Shown piece after piece: positions 1 to 12,319 of a stretch of DNA of 64,000 bases. The notes under the pieces were generated by a model. That model worked only from the letters and a program-made list of their open reading frames with translations, had not been told where the DNA came from and made no database searches. The stretch spans positions 4,919,209 through 4,983,208 of the forward strand of contig NC_079476.1 of NCBI RefSeq assembly GCF_026230105.1. The letters run 5' to 3'. Position 1 is the first letter of the stretch. The number at the start of each line of letters is the position of its first letter. Position numbers and translations under genes: made by a program. Source of the stretch: Diorhabda sublineata (lineage: Eukaryota > Arthropoda > Insecta > Coleoptera > Chrysomelidae).

Positions 1-255
1 AGATTTAAATGACGAATCAAATAATCGTGGAACAGCTCGTAACGTCCCCCAATATCTCATTATTAGATCTATGAGAGGCAATTTTAGGAAGTTTTAATGA
101 AAAAATGTAAATATTAGACATATATTCTGCAATATCTAACCAGCTGCTGCTTAATAACCAGTAATGAGCAGATTTCTCGGGCAATATACCCCAAATTAAT
201 GTAGTGCAGTGCCGTAGATTAATGAAAAATATATTTCAACATTTTGGTGATAATA

Positions 256-1025
256 TACGAGGAGTGTCCCAGAAGTACCTGGCCCAATAAAGAAAACATG
301 AAAATTTCAATAAAATTGATACACTCTTTAAGTATATCTCTTCATTAATCGAAAATCTTTGACCACCAAGACGTTTTTTTAAGTCTGGGAAAGAAAATGA
401 TCCGAGGGAGCTAAATCTGGCGAATAGGGTGTATGAGGCAACAATTCAAACTTTAAATCATTAATTTTGGCAATTGCAATAACTGATGTGTGAGCTGGTG
501 CATTATATTGATGAAAAAATTCTTTCTTCTAAGTCAAATGCGCCCGTTTTTGCTTGATTTCTCCGTTCAAACGTTACAGTGAATTTGCATAATACTCGCC
601 GCTGATAGTTTCTCCTTTATCAAGATATTCAATTAAAATTAGAACCGTCTCACCTTCTTTGGAGGTGGTTATACCTTTTCAGTTCATTGTTTCGATTGTT
701 CTTTGGGTTCGGATGTGAAGTAATTGACCCACGTTTCATCCAATGTTATGAAACATCTTCTCGATACTGTTTTTGTTCCATTGTGAGCCATAGCAGAACC
801 CATCATGGGCACAGCTTTCTCATGTCCAAAGTTTCGATTAATATGCGATGTCCCGCACTTATTGAAATGCCCACTATGTTTGCTAGCTCGTGCACTTTTA
901 GTCGATGATCATCCATTACCACTTTGTGAATTTTCTTCCAAATTTCTGAAGTCGCCACCTCATTTGGTCGACCACTGCGATGGATATTTTCACAGATCGT
1001 ACAGCCACGATTAAACTCTACTTAC
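256..1025 (-). mobile_element. mariner transposase relic (DD34D)
   Basis: Degenerate mariner transposase read on the minus strand. From high to low coordinates I see the linker SGRPNEVATSEIWKKIHKVV near 900-990, a LDETWV block (first catalytic Asp) near 740, a HQYNAPAH block near 510 and PYSPDLAPSDHFLFPDLKK near 400. The second catalytic Asp is Tyr (family form HQDNAPAH); the third (PSD) is kept. Several stops and frameshifts break the reading, so it is a dead copy. A terminal-repeat-like end (tacgaggagtgtcccagaag) starts at 256; the other end is unclear and may lie near 1215. Small plus-strand reading frames at 687-1014 are antisense shadows. Family identity is firm; subfamily is not. Confidence 0.85.
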
Positions 1026-1429
1026 CCATAGTAGAATCTAGTTCAGCTTTTTTATTGATTGAGCTGAATTTCAAATAAAAGTATAGTATTACATAACGAT
1101 GATTTATGTTTACAAATTCACTAAAAACGGTCACTATTCATGTACTTTCTAATTGTGTGATATTTCTCAAGCAACTACTCCCATTTCTAGATCGGGCTTG
1201 GTACCATCTTCGTAAGTTTTCATTCAGGAAGTGCAATTCGATCTATTTTTGAAATACATCTTAGTAGAGAGTCGTTTCTAAATATTACTATTTTCCGATG
1301 TATGTTACACGTGAAATTTGCTGCATTGGAAGTAATTATTCCACTTGTTCATTGTTATTAAGTTTCGATCACATATCTACACCCTAACTAGCTTAATGTG
1401 CAAGGGCTTTATTTTCACGTCAGCTATTA

Positions 1430-1600
1430 TTACCTTGTCCTATCACTCTCTGCAAACTTTTCTAGCCCACTTAAACAATTGCCCATAACTCTCTCGCTCT
1501 ATATTTACTATTTTCTCAATGAGCAATTTCAGATTTGACATATTCACATCAGTATTACCATACATATCGAAACTTAAATAGCAGCCCTCGTATATATGAA
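1430..1600 (-). mobile_element. mariner 5' end fragment
   Basis: The minus strand from about 1600 reads tacgagggctgctatttaag, then a gapped match to the ends of other mariner copies in this window (32636, 24942, 46414): a block on atggcaacactgatatgaat followed by tgtcaaatctga. It is therefore the left terminus of the same mariner family, cut off within the 5' untranslated region. No transposase motif survives. The 73-codon frame on the minus strand simply runs across this terminus. Confidence 0.6.
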
Positions 1601-2214
1601 TATTTTCGTGGTTTTCTGATTTTGATTGTAATACTTCAATGTGGCGACAGTTTTGATCATTCATTACAATTTCATTTGTCTACAATATTCAACGTAATCG
1701 GATATCGAATTTGGACCTTCCATTGGAATTAACAAAGCCAAAAACATTTACAAACTATAAAAAATACAGCACATAATCGAATAGAAACCTTTCATTATTC
1801 TCTACGCAAAACAGAATCTACGTTCAACCACCAATATATGTGGATCGAAGGGGATTTGGTTCTCTCCCTCGGCTCTATATACAAATTTTATCCACCCTGT
1901 CATGTCGGACACATACCCACAAATTTACTTTAAAATACCCCTCAATTATCGAATTAAATTGGAAGAGCGTAGTTTTCCATATAGGGTAGTCGATTTAATG
2001 AAAAGTTTGGTTGAATAATATGGTATTACAATTTATACGAGGTACACCCAAATAATCATTACACTTACACTTCATCGTTTGATTAATATTTGTATATCTT
2101 GAAATAATAGTTATAATAATTATGTGTGTTGAGTTGATAGAAATTACTTATAACTACATGAGTCTATTTGTTTAATTCTTTTAAGCACATCACTATGATA
2201 AAACAACCTTTTTG

Positions 2215-2765
2215 CTAATTCCTTTGGATGTATTGACACGCTGTAACGATATTGTCCCTGAATTGTACAATCACTTCTTTAACTGATTTTATTTGGATGT
2301 CTCGCACTATAACACTATTGGGCACATATCTGGGAGTGTTAACAATGATTCGCAACACCATATTCTAGAATCTCGGCAAGCCCTCTATGTTGGAATTGCT
2401 TGCTGTCCCCCAGAGGTAAATTCCGTTAAATCCATATCGGCTTGAGGATGCTTTTATACAGTAAGAATTTGTTTTCAGTGGATAATTGGTATGAGCCAAG
2501 ACAATAGTTTTAGTCCTAACTACTTCCTCTAAGTGAATAAGTGTTTTTGCCAAGTCAGCCTTCGGTCTAAGTGAAGTCCTAAGTATTTAACGCTGTTAGC
2601 TCGTTTGGGTGTCGAATCACTCGGGCAAAAGCGATACTGATTCGCCCAATAAAACCACCAGTGAGACCCTAGGCATTCTTTGCGTAGTCCAAATTGTAAC
2701 AATGACATCACTAAGAATTCTGCGTAGGTAGATAGAATCATCTGGCATGTTTCGGTTTAAATAAA
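2215..2765 (-). mobile_element. Jockey-like non-LTR retrotransposon, C-terminal RT fragment
   Basis: Minus-strand relic of the reverse-transcriptase tail of a non-LTR element. Read downward from 2760: ALRKEC, KYLGLHLDRRLTWQKHLF, then LWGTASNSNIE near 2400 and VNTPRYVPNSVIVRDIQI near 2300. This order is typical of the thumb and post-RT region of Jockey-type elements. Frameshifts separate the blocks, and the polymerase core and endonuclease are absent, consistent with truncation and decay. The same lineage appears at 4495-4740, 31400-31900, 39150-39490 and 59520-59965. Confidence 0.85.
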
Positions 2766-2769
2766 GGCC

Positions 2770-4490
2770 AAATACGACTGGTGATTAAACTTTTCACCTG
2801 AGAAAATTATCAAAGATACCATCCACATTCTATAGACATTATAAACAATCCGAAATGTCACTTTTAAAGAGAAATTTGAAACCACCTTATTGGTTAACAG
2901 CAAGCACTAGCACGTCCGAGCTTCAAACACATAGGCAAGCCTTACATTTTTCCAAGTGACACTAAAAGATTCAAGCCTAGCTGCCTGCTTGGTTTTTGTA
3001 AGAGCATCGGGCTTCGGTAGCTAATGGGGTAGTTAGTGGGGTGAGACGGGTCTATTAGGTGACCCAATTATAAGTACGACGTTAATTTGGTTTAAATCAA
3101 ACCGGTTGGACGATAATCTCATCTTCAATATTTTAAATAATCTTTGGTGTATGTGGAATTTATGATACTGGTCGATAGTTCATGACTATATGTTTCAATT
3201 TTCAAATTTTGGCATATTTTCTAAAAAATTAACGCCATATTCCCGGCTCATTATACTTTTTAGTGGAGCTAGTATATCATATCGATATTCCGACCTAATT
3301 TCTTCAAAGTCAGTTGTTTTTTGCTTTCTAATTTCTTTATGATTAGTAAACATCAAATGTTGCTCTTGGCAATGTATAAAATCGCGAAAAATACCAATTT
3401 TACCGCCGAAATTCTGTTTATAAAGCAAATGTCTCAATAGATTATCGAATAATCAACTTATTATTTACTACCACCATTTTGTCTTTCTGCACCGTGAACC
3501 AGTGAGACAAATTTTCTACACAATAGCCTTCAAGATCTTGTGGAAAATGTTCCTCCAACAAAAAGAAGACATAAGTAAATCATACAAGACAATTTTGCAT
3601 TTTCTTAGTTTATGTTAGGTGGCCGTTCTTCATAGCGTTGGATTGAATGAAGATCTCAATATTTCCAAGGTCAAATATACAGAATGGAATTTTTTTAAAG
3701 CAACCTTGCTATACGTATAGATCTTCAAAATCGCATCGTACGATGATGTTATCTTTTCGCAAACACTCAGGCCTTTCCGGACATATTCATCAATCTATTA
3801 GACATAAACGATGATTGTACATTTGTTCTGAAACGTATTTTCTTTGTTTATGTTTATTATAATGTTAATGTTTCTTTTATAATACATTTTACAATGAAAG
3901 TTTGTTTCTTTCTAAACCTGATTAAACACTTTTTCATTAAAAACCACAAGTTTTAACCCATGTTTATAGACAATTTTTTACTTTAAATTGAATGGTGATT
4001 CGCCCACAACTACATTTCGAATTACTTTGGAAACAACCTGTTTTTAAATTAGCCCCGCGTTTACTAAAATTCAAGCTCCTGTCGTATTTAGCGGTATTAA
4101 CTTCAAGCGATATAAAGGGAATACCACGCAAGCATCGCAACATTCGAAATAGAATGATTTCCGAAACTAACATTTCGTTATACATGCGTTACTCGCTCCC
4201 TTTTAGAAATGTCTATGTGTGAATCTAAATTTACAGTTGCACACATGAAAGGGAGAGAACTACAAAGCCCTTCCAGAATTTATATTGAAATCTGAAACAT
4301 ACAGTGATGTGAGTTGACTGCAAGAACCGTTAATATGAAAATGTACATAGTACATAGGAATATTTTATAAGGGAATATATATAGTGAAAGGAGCCTCTTA
4401 CTCCAAACTAATATAATTTTATCTAAAATTTTATATTTTTTATGACAATTGCAATTATTTAGTTAAGGTAAATATTCATTTACATAACCA
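2770..4490. other. No recognised gene
   Basis: A+T-rich sequence without a recognised family. A minus-strand frame of 80 codons (3195-3437) has mixed composition but no motif I know. An overlapping pair of short frames at 3964-4222 on both strands is uninformative. The part next to 2770 may be further decayed upstream Jockey sequence. Confidence 0.4.
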
Positions 4491-4494
4491 TCTT

Positions 4495-4740
4495 GAAACC
4501 AGTCTGAGCCTATGGACTAGAATAATGGGGAGCAGCTACAGCTCAGATATTGAAATTATCGATTAAAACCATAAGGATTATACTGGGAGTCCCATGGTTT
4601 ATAATCAAAGAAGCCATCCACCAGGACGCTGGTCTATTGTATGTCAATGAAGAAATTCAGAAGTATACGGATATACATACAGAAAAACTAAAAGTGTATT
4701 CAAATATGTTCGCAAAAAGTATAGTGAAAACCACGTAGTG
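4495..4740 (+). mobile_element. Jockey-like non-LTR retrotransposon fragment
   Basis: Plus-strand fragment reading LWTRIMGSSYSSDIEI, then IRIILGVPWFI and DAGLLYVNEEIQKYTDIHTE. This corresponds to the end of the RT region, downstream of the LWGTASNSNIE block found in the copy at 2215-2765. About 60 codons remain open. Both ends are truncated, and the frame change near 4550 shows decay. Sure of the family type, less so of the clade. Confidence 0.75.
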
Positions 4741-4892
4741 CGAAAGTAGTAGTTGTAAATTAACTTTTAAAAAGTATCCATTATTCAGCGTATGTACTGC
4801 GCATTACTTTAAATTGATATATGGTTTGAGAAACATTACTGTTCATTTCAATAATAATAATAATTCCTTGTAAGATACAAATATTACATCAC

Positions 4893-5345
4893 TCAAAAAG
4901 TCGTGTGACTAACACACAGATGGCACAGCCATCGTCAAATCCATATGACATCAATATCAACTTTCAAAGGCCTATGTGTAGAATTTCATAACATTTCGAT
5001 TAGTCAGAAAAAAGTGACAGCCATTTAAGTTAAGTTACTTTTGTCATTTTCCAAAGAATTTAAAACAATTTCGTGTGTTAATTTATCATTGCTGCTTGAT
5101 AAAAAAGTACTACGAGCTCAGCAATGGCTTCAAAAATGTTATCCGGACTCTGCTCCATCGAAAACAACCATTTGTTATTGGTTTGCTGAAATTAAACGTT
5201 CTAGTCGTTCAATTGAGATGGTTAGTCGGGAGAACATCAAAAAATTTAAATTGAGGCAGTAAAGATATCAGAAGACAGTGTTTTTACAATTATTCGTAAA
5301 TATTTGACCACGAGAAAGCTTTTTTCAAAGTGGGTTGCTATCTAA
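4893..5345 (+). mobile_element. mariner 5' half (transposase N-terminus)
   Basis: Begins with a terminal-repeat-like stretch (ctcaaaaagtcgtgtgacta) and a long 5' untranslated part. An N-terminal helix-turn-helix region follows: KCYPDSAPSKTTICYWFAEI at about 5135-5196, then ENIKKF and KLFSKWV near 5315. This matches the paired-like DNA-binding half of a mariner transposase. The catalytic half (three Asp) is missing downstream of about 5345, and stops break the frame near 5262. The reading frame at 5335-5544 that follows is not mariner and is unrecognised. Confidence 0.75.
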
Positions 5346-5544
5346 TATCCTCCAGAAGCTGTTCGGTTCTTCTAGCCGTTATGGTTTGTCTAAAGTATCT
5401 TCATTTTCAAAATTAAATTCCATGCGCGATCTCAGCCCTGCAGAGGAAAATTCTTCCTATAACAGTACCCCTTCTAAAATATTCTATACCTCAAATCGAA
5501 ATCTCCATAATTCAATAAAATCAGGAGTCTTTCTTTCTGTCTAA

Positions 5545-6060
5545 GCGAATCTTTTTAAGGTAATTCCAATTTAACTTCGGATTTTTCACAGATAATTATG
5601 CAAGAAGTGAGAACTCGCAATCTAAATATGAATTAGAAAGAAATTCTCAACAGGAAGATAATAACGGAATTGCGAAGAAAATTCTAATTACACAATGTGT
5701 TATGTAAATACAGAGTGAAACAAAATTAATATTTGTTTATATTACGCTTTGAAATAATTGTAAACTAACATTAATTCATGCTTGATTTATGAAAATGGAT
5801 AAACCATAACAAAAAAAGCTAAATACATGATTATGAAATGAATCTTATTATTTATCCATTAATAAAGCCAGTTTAAATTAATTGTTATATTTATTACGAA
5901 ACAGACGCATAGTTTAAATTTGGCGCCATACACGGAACTAGCGACTAACCAGCCCCGTTAAAAAATTAACGTACTATGTTAATAATATTGCGATTAAAGA
6001 CGCAATAGATGGATAGGATTGTACGGCGGATGACCCATCAATTCCCTGATTATTTCGAAC
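5545..6060. other. No recognised gene
   Basis: A+T-rich sequence with short homopolymer runs. I see no coding family, RNA gene or clear repeat here. Confidence 0.4.
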
Positions 6061-6069
6061 GCTTCTGGC

Positions 6070-6490
6070 AAACAAATGCTGGTTTATCATTCAGAATTGA
6101 CCGTTCTACGTTGGCCACATGTCCAATTATTTAGGCGACCATTTCCTTCGTGGTGCTTCGTGCGCGAAAAAACTTTTGTTGGATTTTCTTCATCTTGAAA
6201 GACTCATACAGTCAGTAGTTGTTTATTTTAGGGTTCATATGCATAGATCCTTGAATCTTTTCAAGCATTGCGATTGAGTTTTTTCATCACCAATAGATAC
6301 GAGCATTTTTTGGGCGATTGTCAATTTATGCGGTAACCAAAGCGATCAAATCTTTGTCACATAACGATCTTACGATATCAGTTTACTCTCAGCATCAATG
6401 TTTTCTGACACAACAGCCGATTTTGACAGACCTTCACGAAATTCAATCTGTAGTGAAGCGTGACCACGATTCAATACGGAAAACCAGGGA
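6070..6490 (-). mobile_element. mariner transposase relic (N-terminal to central part)
   Basis: Minus-strand relic. HASLQIEFREGLSKSAVVSE near 6430-6490 is the HTH linker; KLTIAQKMLVSI near 6320 is the inter-domain block. A frameshifted segment then reaches QRRTVNSE near 6085, just before the second catalytic block. It belongs to the same lineage as the copies at 24942-26279, 32636-33478 and 45425-46414, judging from the shared linker and QRRTVNSE block. It lacks the second and third catalytic Asp and carries several stops. Confidence 0.7.
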
Positions 6491-6499
6491 AACACGTTG

Positions 6500-7825
6500 A
6501 TTTGCGATGGTGTTTCATTACGAAAAGTCGAAGCGAGTTAATAATTATCTGTAATTCATTAAGTTTAATCTCATGGTTATTATCATACTTTTGGTAACTT
6601 GTTTTGTTTATACCGAAGGCTTTATAAGAATTTGTTATTTCTAATGAATGCTTAACAAACATTTAAGTTATATATGGTCTATTTGTACTATAAAATATCA
6701 ATTGGCAGCATAAAGTTTCGAGTTTCTATGCACAAAACAGAAAATATTCACAATTTAATCCATTATGGAATTATTTCATCATATTACGAAAGTCTGTTGG
6801 GCAAAATATTTTTTTCTTTATTCATACAGCGACGATTTGCCTACAAACTTCACATAAACGTGTCTATAACTCTTAAAGGACTCTGTATTACATAACAAAG
6901 TCTTGTATCAAAAGTTTCAAACAAATTTGAGGTATTCACGCATTTACAAAGATAATTTTTCTTTTAAATATACCTTGTAAATATAGTGTACATGAACTCA
7001 ATTATAAAGATCATTACATTGTTGGAAATTCATCATGAATAATTTTATAATAAATTAACGATGACTTTGGTAAAATAATAAGTCATAACGTACGCGTAAG
7101 GTTATTAAATATTTTTCTATTCGAGTTTGAAATTAAAACGATCGGTATAAATTACAACATATGTTTCGACACGAAATTGCACGACTTGCATAATTTTACA
7201 ATATTTAACGTAATTATCTTAATTTCCAGCACGTTCCATCTTCCGCACACCCCAAAGTCGACCCCCGTCATCAACTTTACCCCTTAACCCAAACCCATTA
7301 CAAATAAAACACCGAATTTCATTTGACTTTATAACGAACCCAAATAAAAATTCCTTCGGTTTCGTTGGACGAATTAATTTAAATAAATTTTAATAAATTC
7401 CAGTACAATATGGATGATGTTTGTATACATTAAATTTTGTTAATGAATGATAATTCATTACATGGGCCATATGGAAACGACATTCGTTGGACATTATAGT
7501 AAAGAGAAAAGTATGAAAAATGTTAAAATTCATGATAAGATGAAACAGACAATAACAAAGAAATAGAATCAAATTTGAGGAATTATAGCCGTCATTAGTA
7601 TTCACATTTTAAAATTATTTACAATCTTATAGGATGTTCCACAATGCTGCGCCATATCAAAGTTATATTTTTTATTGTATAATTGGAATCAGCTTGATTT
7701 CCCCATTACAATAATATGGGGTTATGATTTATTTTATGCGGTATTTAAAAAGTTAAAATCAATTTCCATAAACATGGCAACAAGTTCAATATCCTGAAAA
7801 TCAATAAAGATCTGCTGCGGCCAAA
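6500..7825. other. No recognised gene
   Basis: A+T-rich. Short frames on both strands are Ile/Tyr/Lys-rich and look random. The stretch at 7210-7330 is unusually C-rich on the plus strand (ccccttaacccaaacccatt) and may be part of an unidentified repeat. Confidence 0.4.
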
Positions 7826-7829
7826 GCTT

Positions 7830-8480
7830 TCGAATACTAGTAAAAATTCTGAAAAATTATCCATTTCGTTAATATTCTTTGAATTTGATGCATCAAATTA
7901 AGAATACGGTTTTTTAAAATGAATTTATGTGAGTATCGAAAAGGATAGGTCTTGATTATGACAATAGATGTCCAAAATTCATTCCTTATTCTTTCCAACG
8001 TGTCATCCCTTGATGTTAAAGGTATTTTGTACACTTCATTCTTAATGTGACCCCAGAAAAATAAGTTCACTGTACTGGACCATTTTTTCCTATCAATCTT
8101 CCAGGAAATAGTTTATTTAGTTCACGATTAATTAATTGATTGTTGTGGGTAGACGCACCATCATGCAAAAACCTCATCCTTTGACGTGTGGGACTTCTTC
8201 CAATAAAAGGAGTAATTGGTTTACTAGAAAATCTAAATACATCTCAGCATTCAATTGTTCCTCAAGAAAATATAGTTCTACTATATATTTACTAACAATT
8301 TTTCCCACATATTTTTATTAAACGTGGCTTTACTTCCAAATAGAACTTAGTCGAAAAAGTCTCTATGTTAATTAAATTCTAGTAAAGCTCACCTACACAA
8401 TGCTATTTTTTTTTCAAAATGTAATTCCTGTTGCAAATAGATGTGATAGGTTTTGGTCAAGGCTTCTTAGCACACCGTAC
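7830..8480 (-). mobile_element. DD41D-type Tc1/mariner-superfamily transposase relic
   Basis: Minus-strand transposase remnant. Descending from about 8290 it reads YFLEEQLNAEMYLDFL, then FLHDGASTHNNQLINR (second catalytic Asp kept) near 8160, then FPGRLIGKNGPVQ. After a frameshift it reads NLFFWGHIKNEVYKIPLTSR near 8020-8070. In this family the last block is normally PLDFFLWG, so the third Asp reads Asn here. Overall plan and spacing match the intact element at 33487-34806, though the two copies are clearly divergent. The 77-codon frame at 7837-8070 is its C-terminal part. Dead copy. Confidence 0.75.
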
Positions 8481-8559
8481 TTCAGTTCAATGAATATTAA
8501 CAAATAAATCATTTTCTAGAATTTTTAATACTATTCGAATGCTTTGACAAGGACAAAGG

Positions 8560-9125
8560 AAGCACTGAGCTTTATCACATTAATCAATCACCCTATACCT
8601 AATTTCCAAGCTTTCTTTACCTATTATTCGTAAGATTTTCTAGAAAAGTGTTCTACGGTGTAATTTTGTTGTGTTTGTACTGTAGCTTATTCTCCTCGAT
8701 TTTAAGATGTTTTCAAGATATTGAATGTTTTCTTAGAGCTCCTTAACATTACAATTCTAGAATCGCTTTCCACAATCGTAATGTGAAACAACCCCCATAA
8801 ATTCCTCAGCTTATATTCTCCACATTATCAACCTGATACAATTCATTCATTTGGTTTTGGTCGAATATTACGAGGATGGTTTGATAGAAAAGATCGAGCA
8901 CGTTTCTTAGATGAAGTTCATTGTTTTGACTCAATTGTTATTTTAATATAAAAGTGCAGCCAAGTGTATTTATTATCAGTGGAAAAATTTATGCCATATC
9001 TTTGTAACGTGCTTCTTTTAAATTTTCTCATAAACGTATAATTTTGAAAAATTATAATTTTATGCCGCTTATAACAATTATTGGATAATATAACATTAGT
9101 GTAAATCTATGTCACGTTCGCGACA
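8560..9125. other. No recognised gene
   Basis: No recognised family. It may include the decayed 3' flank of the IS630-like relic that starts at 9130 and is read in the same (minus) direction. Confidence 0.35.
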
Positions 9126-9129
9126 AAAG

Positions 9130-9800
9130 TTTTTTATTTAAATTTTTCTATAAGTGGGACCTGGTATCTTATTATTTTGGCCAATATGGTGGGTTGTATT
9201 ATCCATTACAATACAGCAATTAGGTGATACATTCGGCATCAATTTATTTTGTAACCAATCTTCGAAAATTACCGCGGTCTTATCGCAATCATAATCCAGG
9301 TTGGAATCCGAAATATTTTTGGATGCTAAAAACAGACAATCTCGGGACTATCCTTCTTGTTTTTCCTTTATTAGACGGAACTGTCGTGTAATATTTTTTC
9401 CATTCTAGCATTATTTACTTTTTCAGGAGATTATTTTGAATAAAAACCCCAAACTAATAGAGGACATCACAAAATTGTAAAGGAACAATTGATCTCATCA
9501 TAAATTTCCTGGACAATGCCATTGGCTTTTTTGTTCTGCGCACATTCCACGAAAATTGCGACGAATTAATTCTTCTTGAAAGAAATGAATGCACTTTGGT
9601 ACACCATTCTCTTTTTATGTGATTATTCATAAATTTGCAAACTGTACTTTCAGGGATGCTCGTTAAAGCTGAAATCTCTTTGAATGAACTGTTTTTTTCG
9701 TAGCCTCGCTCTACTCACTTTAAGTAAATACTTTTTTTGCCTCAACGACTGTTTCAAAGACATTTTAAAAGACACTATCCAACTCAAAATGATCCAACTT
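9130..9800 (-). mobile_element. IS630/Tc1-superfamily (DDE_3-type) transposase relic
   Basis: Minus-strand relic. Near 9640-9700 it reads SSFKEISALTSIPESTVCKF, a helix-turn-helix with a following strand. A broken central region leads to FEDWLQNKLMPNVSPNCCIV and MDNTTHHI near 9195-9275. The MDN block is the second catalytic Asp of the DDE_3 fold, in the variant where a long insert separates it from the LPPYH..NPIE block. That last block is absent here but appears in an unrelated fragment at 38580. Many stops. Superfamily is reasonably sure; family is not. Confidence 0.65.
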
Positions 9801-10029
9801 CATTGTTGACATGTTGTCAACAAAGAAGTGGCTTGCGATAGGACTAAATGGATGGATATTTTGCGTATAACTCTTGGGCCTACTATTCAAGCTAAAAAAA
9901 AATGTTTAAAATTCACCATTGTCGGCTTTCAACCAAATAATTGAAAACTGGCTAAATATAGTTGAAAAATATACAAAAGAACAGGGGAAATCGGAATATT
10001 AAAATTGTATTACTAAAGAATAACTTCTG

Positions 10030-11363
10030 ATATTTATTTCACTGGTTTACGCAAGGGGTGTTTTAGGGCAAAGCGATTTATCCGTTAAAGATTGCTGGGA
10101 TAAAACTTGGGGATCCAATATTTTTAAAAATGCAATGCCTAGAGACAGATTTTTGAATATCATGAAACATCTCCGATTCGACAATCCAAACAACAGGCGT
10201 AGAAATTTGCAATCTGATAGGTTTGCCCAACAAGCCCGACAAATTTGGTCTAAAATATTGGATTTTGGCAGAGGTGAAATCGAAGCTTGAACGCTTTTCC
10301 GTATTTGGGAAAATCAGCAATTGGGAGAGCCATAATACAAATAGTGGCATAAATGTCACTTGTAATAATTACTTTTCCAATGAATTGGCTGAGAAGTTCC
10401 GAACATACAAAATTTCCTTAGTAGGAACCTTAAAAAAATCGAAAAGAGATACCGCCTTCTGCTAGGAAAAATCTGATTTATATAGCACCAAAATCAAATT
10501 GAAAAAAACCATACGCATATCAAACGCACAATGCACAGTGACATAAGTATATCAGGAGGTGAGAAATGAAAGCCAGAGACGGTAGAGTTTTATAATAAAA
10601 ACTAAAGTCGAAGTAGATGCCATGGACTCTATGTGCCGGAAGTGTTCTACGAGAGCTGGGACAAGGAGATGGCCAGTCCATGTATTTTACAATATTCTGG
10701 ATATAGCTGCTTTGAATTCATGGATTTTCTATAAAGAAACAACAAATGAAAAGATAAGCAGATTGACCTTTACAAGAAATCTTATTGAAGAAATTCAATC
10801 AATTTGTGGTTCTTCTCGAGACATTCAACTCACTTGCGAAACAGCGCAAAACACAACGGAAAATATTCCTCAGAGGGTCCACAGAAGAAAATAATGCCAA
10901 ATTCGACCGGAATGTTAGAACAAATTTTCAAACATTTGTGTAAAGTGTAAAAAATTTATTGTGGAAAATGTAGTGTAAAAATTACATTGTGTAGAGTAAT
11001 TTATTTAGTGAAAGTTAATATATTTATTATCAATATAGTTATAATTTACATACTTATTCTAATTGTATTTTATCATATGATTCAATATAAAAAAAAATAT
11101 TTTGTTAATAACCGATGACTTTCTTTTTGTCGTTATAATATTTCACGGACTAATAAAAATAAGTTTTATTCCAAGGATTTTTAGAAATGATTTAAAACTG
11201 TACCTCTAAACCTTCTCATTTATTACAATTTAGAATTAGTAGGTGAAATGATGATGGAATAAATCAACGAAATTGATAATAAGTAGAATAAAATAATGCT
11301 GAGGGTCGAAAGACCCGTGCTGTCCTTTTAGCTAAGTAAATTATCTCGTCATTCTAGTGTTAA
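10030..11363 (+). mobile_element. piggyBac-like transposase relic with TTAA end
   Basis: Plus-strand piggyBac transposase with an internal deletion. N-terminal part: ARGVLGQSDLSVKDCWDKTW and AMPRDRFLNIMKHLRFDNPN (10050-10190). After a jump near 10270 the sequence gives NVTCNNYFSNELAEKF (10350-10395), KVEVDAMDSMCRKCSTRAG (10605-10660) and RRWPVHVFYNILDIAALNSW. A C-terminal cysteine-rich tail (CQIRPEC, CVKCKKF) follows near 10890-10955. Of the catalytic Asp residues, the first lies in the deleted part, the second is Asn (TCNN instead of TCDN) and the VDxxD pair is kept. The 3' non-coding part has a hairpin gggtc-gaaa-gaccc at 11303-11316 and stops at TTAA (11360-11363), the target site of this superfamily. 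The minus-strand frame at 10078-10359 is an antisense shadow. Confidence 0.9.
11303..11316. repeat. Perfect hairpin in piggyBac 3' region
   Basis: A 5-bp GGGTC/GACCC stem with a gaaa loop, about 45 bp before the terminal TTAA. Its position suggests a subterminal structure of the piggyBac end; function is not shown. Confidence 0.5.
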
Positions 11364-11379
11364 CATAATGAAATTATTG

Positions 11380-11600
11380 ATAAAAAATAGTAACAATTAT
11401 GGCGGTGTGCAGCCTAGTATTGTCGTGCAAATTCTTCCGTGAACACCGTTGCCGCTACGATTTAACACATGAAATTGCATTCCAGATCATGCAGAAACCA
11501 CCTCCATAAGCACTCCTCTCTTCAGAGCAGCAATCTTCAAATCGCTCTCTTGGTGTTCGGCGTGCTTGCCGATGAGTTGGAGTAAGTTTTGAACCAATCG
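11380..11600 (-). mobile_element. Tc1-like transposase fragment
   Basis: Minus-strand fragment with the strongly diagnostic Tc1 block ERFEDCCSEERSAYGGGFCM followed by IWNAIS (11495-11570). After a frameshift, LHDNTRLHTAI near 11400-11435 is the second catalytic Asp block. The related plus-strand copy at 58365-59010 shows the same GG..CMI.GAIS arrangement. A longer minus-strand frame at 11487-11711 overlaps in another phase and is not the gene. The fragment abuts the TTAA end of the piggyBac relic, so piggyBac may have inserted beside or into it. Confidence 0.75.
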
Positions 11601-11719
11601 TTGCACTTGAAGGACATTGAGGTGAAAGGAGAAAGAAAGGAGGAAAGAATCTAGTATCCTCCTAAGGTTGGCACACTCTTCGAACCGCAACAGCTCGCTG
11701 ATCACGTCCATTTTAGATT

Positions 11720-12310
11720 AAAGCAATAACTTGTGCGGCATTGTGTGGTGTAATCTACATTAATATAAAGCACTTGAACACTATTGAGATTAATAAAAAC
11801 TACTGATACGCAAATTACTGTTGCAAACGCAATCATTTCAATATTCCACATATTTGTTATTTTCGGTACAATCATCATATGAACACGTTTCATTTGTTCA
11901 CCGTTTTACATTTATACTCACATTAAAGCATATTAAATTGTCTTTCAAACAGCATATTTTTTTATCTGATGAAGTTAAAAGTTTACAGTGTAATGATGTA
12001 TACGAACGCAAGTTTATATAAATAAAATACGTTTAATACAATATTTGACTGAACTATAATGCAACATATGGTAACGCACACTATGAAATGAATTTGCTTG
12101 AAAATAAAAATAAAAAAATATGTCTGATACGAATTCTGTAGTAGAGCCACAGATGCATATATTTTAACACGTTTGTTGTGGGTTACCCTAACAGTGAATA
12201 TACTACTGATGTTTACCATTGTTTTTTTTTTCATTGTTTAAAGTAGGGGGTCGTATGACGTTAAGTCTAAAATTGGAATTAAATTAAAATACAAATAAAA
12301 ATGTTTCTAG
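11720..12310. other. No recognised gene
   Basis: A+T-rich, with several overlapping short frames on both strands and no recognised family. Confidence 0.4.
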
Positions 12311-12319
12311 TAGAGAAGT

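Noticed and set aside
10078..10359. 93-codon minus-strand frame
   Set aside because: Antisense to the piggyBac transposase.
11487..11711. 74-codon minus-strand frame with unusually even composition
   Set aside because: The same bases in another phase give a clear Tc1 block (ERFEDCC...YGGGF), so this frame is a shadow.
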